Of a stretch of 13,092 nt of DNA, positions 12,754-13,092 are shown in pieces. A model generated the notes under the pieces. It saw only the letters and a program-made list of their open reading frames with translations, was not told the origin of the DNA and searched no databases. The DNA lies in NCBI GenBank assembly GCA_038239195.1, contig JBBSEZ010000283.1, positions 1-13,092 on the forward strand. Reading direction: 5' to 3'. The position numbers were made by a program, and so were the translations under genes. The stretch is from JBBSEZ01 sp038239195 (GTDB taxonomy: Bacteria > Planctomycetota > Planctomycetia > Gemmatales > Gemmataceae). Numbering within the stretch: the first letter of the stretch is position 1; the number at the start of each line of letters is the position of its first letter.

Positions 12754-13092
12754 TCAACTCGGCCTGGTGTCCTTCGGCGGGGGCGGCGGGGGCCGGCGAG
12801 GGGGCGGCGGGATTGGCTGCCTCGACGGCACGGGCCCCGGCCGCATGCTGCCGGGCGGGGCTGTCCCGGGGCGAGCGCCTCCCGGCCCAGGGTAAGCCCC
12901 TGGGCGAACCGGCCCGGTGGGGCCGGTGGGTGCGCGCGGGGCGCTTCCGGGCGCCGGGCCGCCGGGCCGCCCAGGCGCGCCCGGCGCGAGCGAGCCGGGA
13001 CGGCCAGCCCCGGGGCGCCCCGGCGCGAGCGGGCCCGTGGGTGCGCGCGGGGCGCTTCCGGGCGCCGGCCCGCCCGGGCGCACCGGTGCGCC
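12754..13092 (-). CDS. Pro/Gly-rich repeat protein, C-terminal part (runs off the window)
   Basis: About 113 residues are visible, open to the right edge, so the start lies outside. A GTG at 13083 is in frame, but the frame continues past it (GAPVRPGG). The sequence is nearly all Pro, Gly, Ala, Arg and Ser. The block RPGGPAPGSAPRAPTGP occurs twice, 37 residues apart, and at DNA level 32 bases starting at 12926 recur at 13037 (111 bp). The end is PPPPRRPPPPPPKDTRPS. Such sequence is a disordered linker or tail, perhaps of an envelope or surface protein; no domain can be named from this part. The downstream terminator supports a real gene on this strand. Confidence 0.6.
   Translation of the reverse strand, partial: GAPVRPGGPAPGSAPRAPTGPLAPGRPGAGRPGSLAPGAPGRPGGPAPGSAPRAPTGPTGPVRPGAYPGPGGARPGTAPPGSMRPGPVPSRQPIPPPPRRPPPPPPKDTRPS
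12926..13068 (-). repeat. 111-bp repeat in the Pro/Gly-rich gene
   Basis: GTGGGTGCGCGCGGGGCGCT and the following 12 bases are identical at 12926-12957 and 13037-13068, a spacing of 111 bp (37 codons), so the repeat stays in frame. More copies may lie beyond the window. Confidence 0.8.

Overview
The window is GC-rich bacterial DNA and most resembles a planctomycete of the Gemmata/Gemmataceae type. That placement is an inference from protein character: near-identical WD40 repeats, an FHA/zinc-ribbon Ser/Thr kinase with an unusual activation segment, a large planctomycete-style ECF sigma factor, an Rpn/PD-(D/E)XK-like protein, and two secreted Cys/Tyr/Val-rich YTV-like proteins. No rRNA, tRNA, CRISPR array, insertion sequence or phage gene was seen.

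Left part (1-3061, plus strand). A WD40 protein is followed by an N-terminal module and an FHA-zinc ribbon-kinase polypeptide. Both appear broken by single-base losses. Restoring one base near 764 and one near 936 rejoins the WD40 gene to a conserved C-terminal domain ending at 1106. Restoring one base near 1562 joins the module (1137-1568) to the FHA domain and kinase (to 3061) as one protein of about 641 aa. The three losses act in the same direction, so this stretch is either decaying or carries assembly errors.

Middle (3086-7682). Converging on the kinase is a minus-strand pair: an Rpn-like protein (4851 to 3865), then an ECF-type sigma factor (3808 to 3086). Diverging from it is a plus-strand run: a secreted protein of unknown function (5096-5776), a carotenoid oxygenase with a twin-arginine signal and all four histidine ligands (5848-7341), and a small conserved-looking protein (7446-7682). 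The convergent gap that follows holds a 52-bp near-perfect palindrome.

Right part (7894-13092, minus strand). First is a membrane-anchored coiled-coil protein with an internal 54-residue duplication, preceded by a good sigma70-like promoter and a leader hairpin. Next come two paralogous secreted YTV-like proteins, one much richer in cysteine, which share an upstream element at the same distance from their starts. The upstream paralog ends in two tandem terminator hairpins. At the right edge lies the C-terminal part of a Pro/Gly-rich protein that runs out of the window and ends in a clear intrinsic terminator.

Functionally, the left side looks like phospho-signalling and transcription control (kinase, FHA, sigma factor, WD40). 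The right side looks like cell-envelope structure (YTV-like proteins, coiled-coil membrane protein, Pro-rich protein). No single pathway ties the whole window together.
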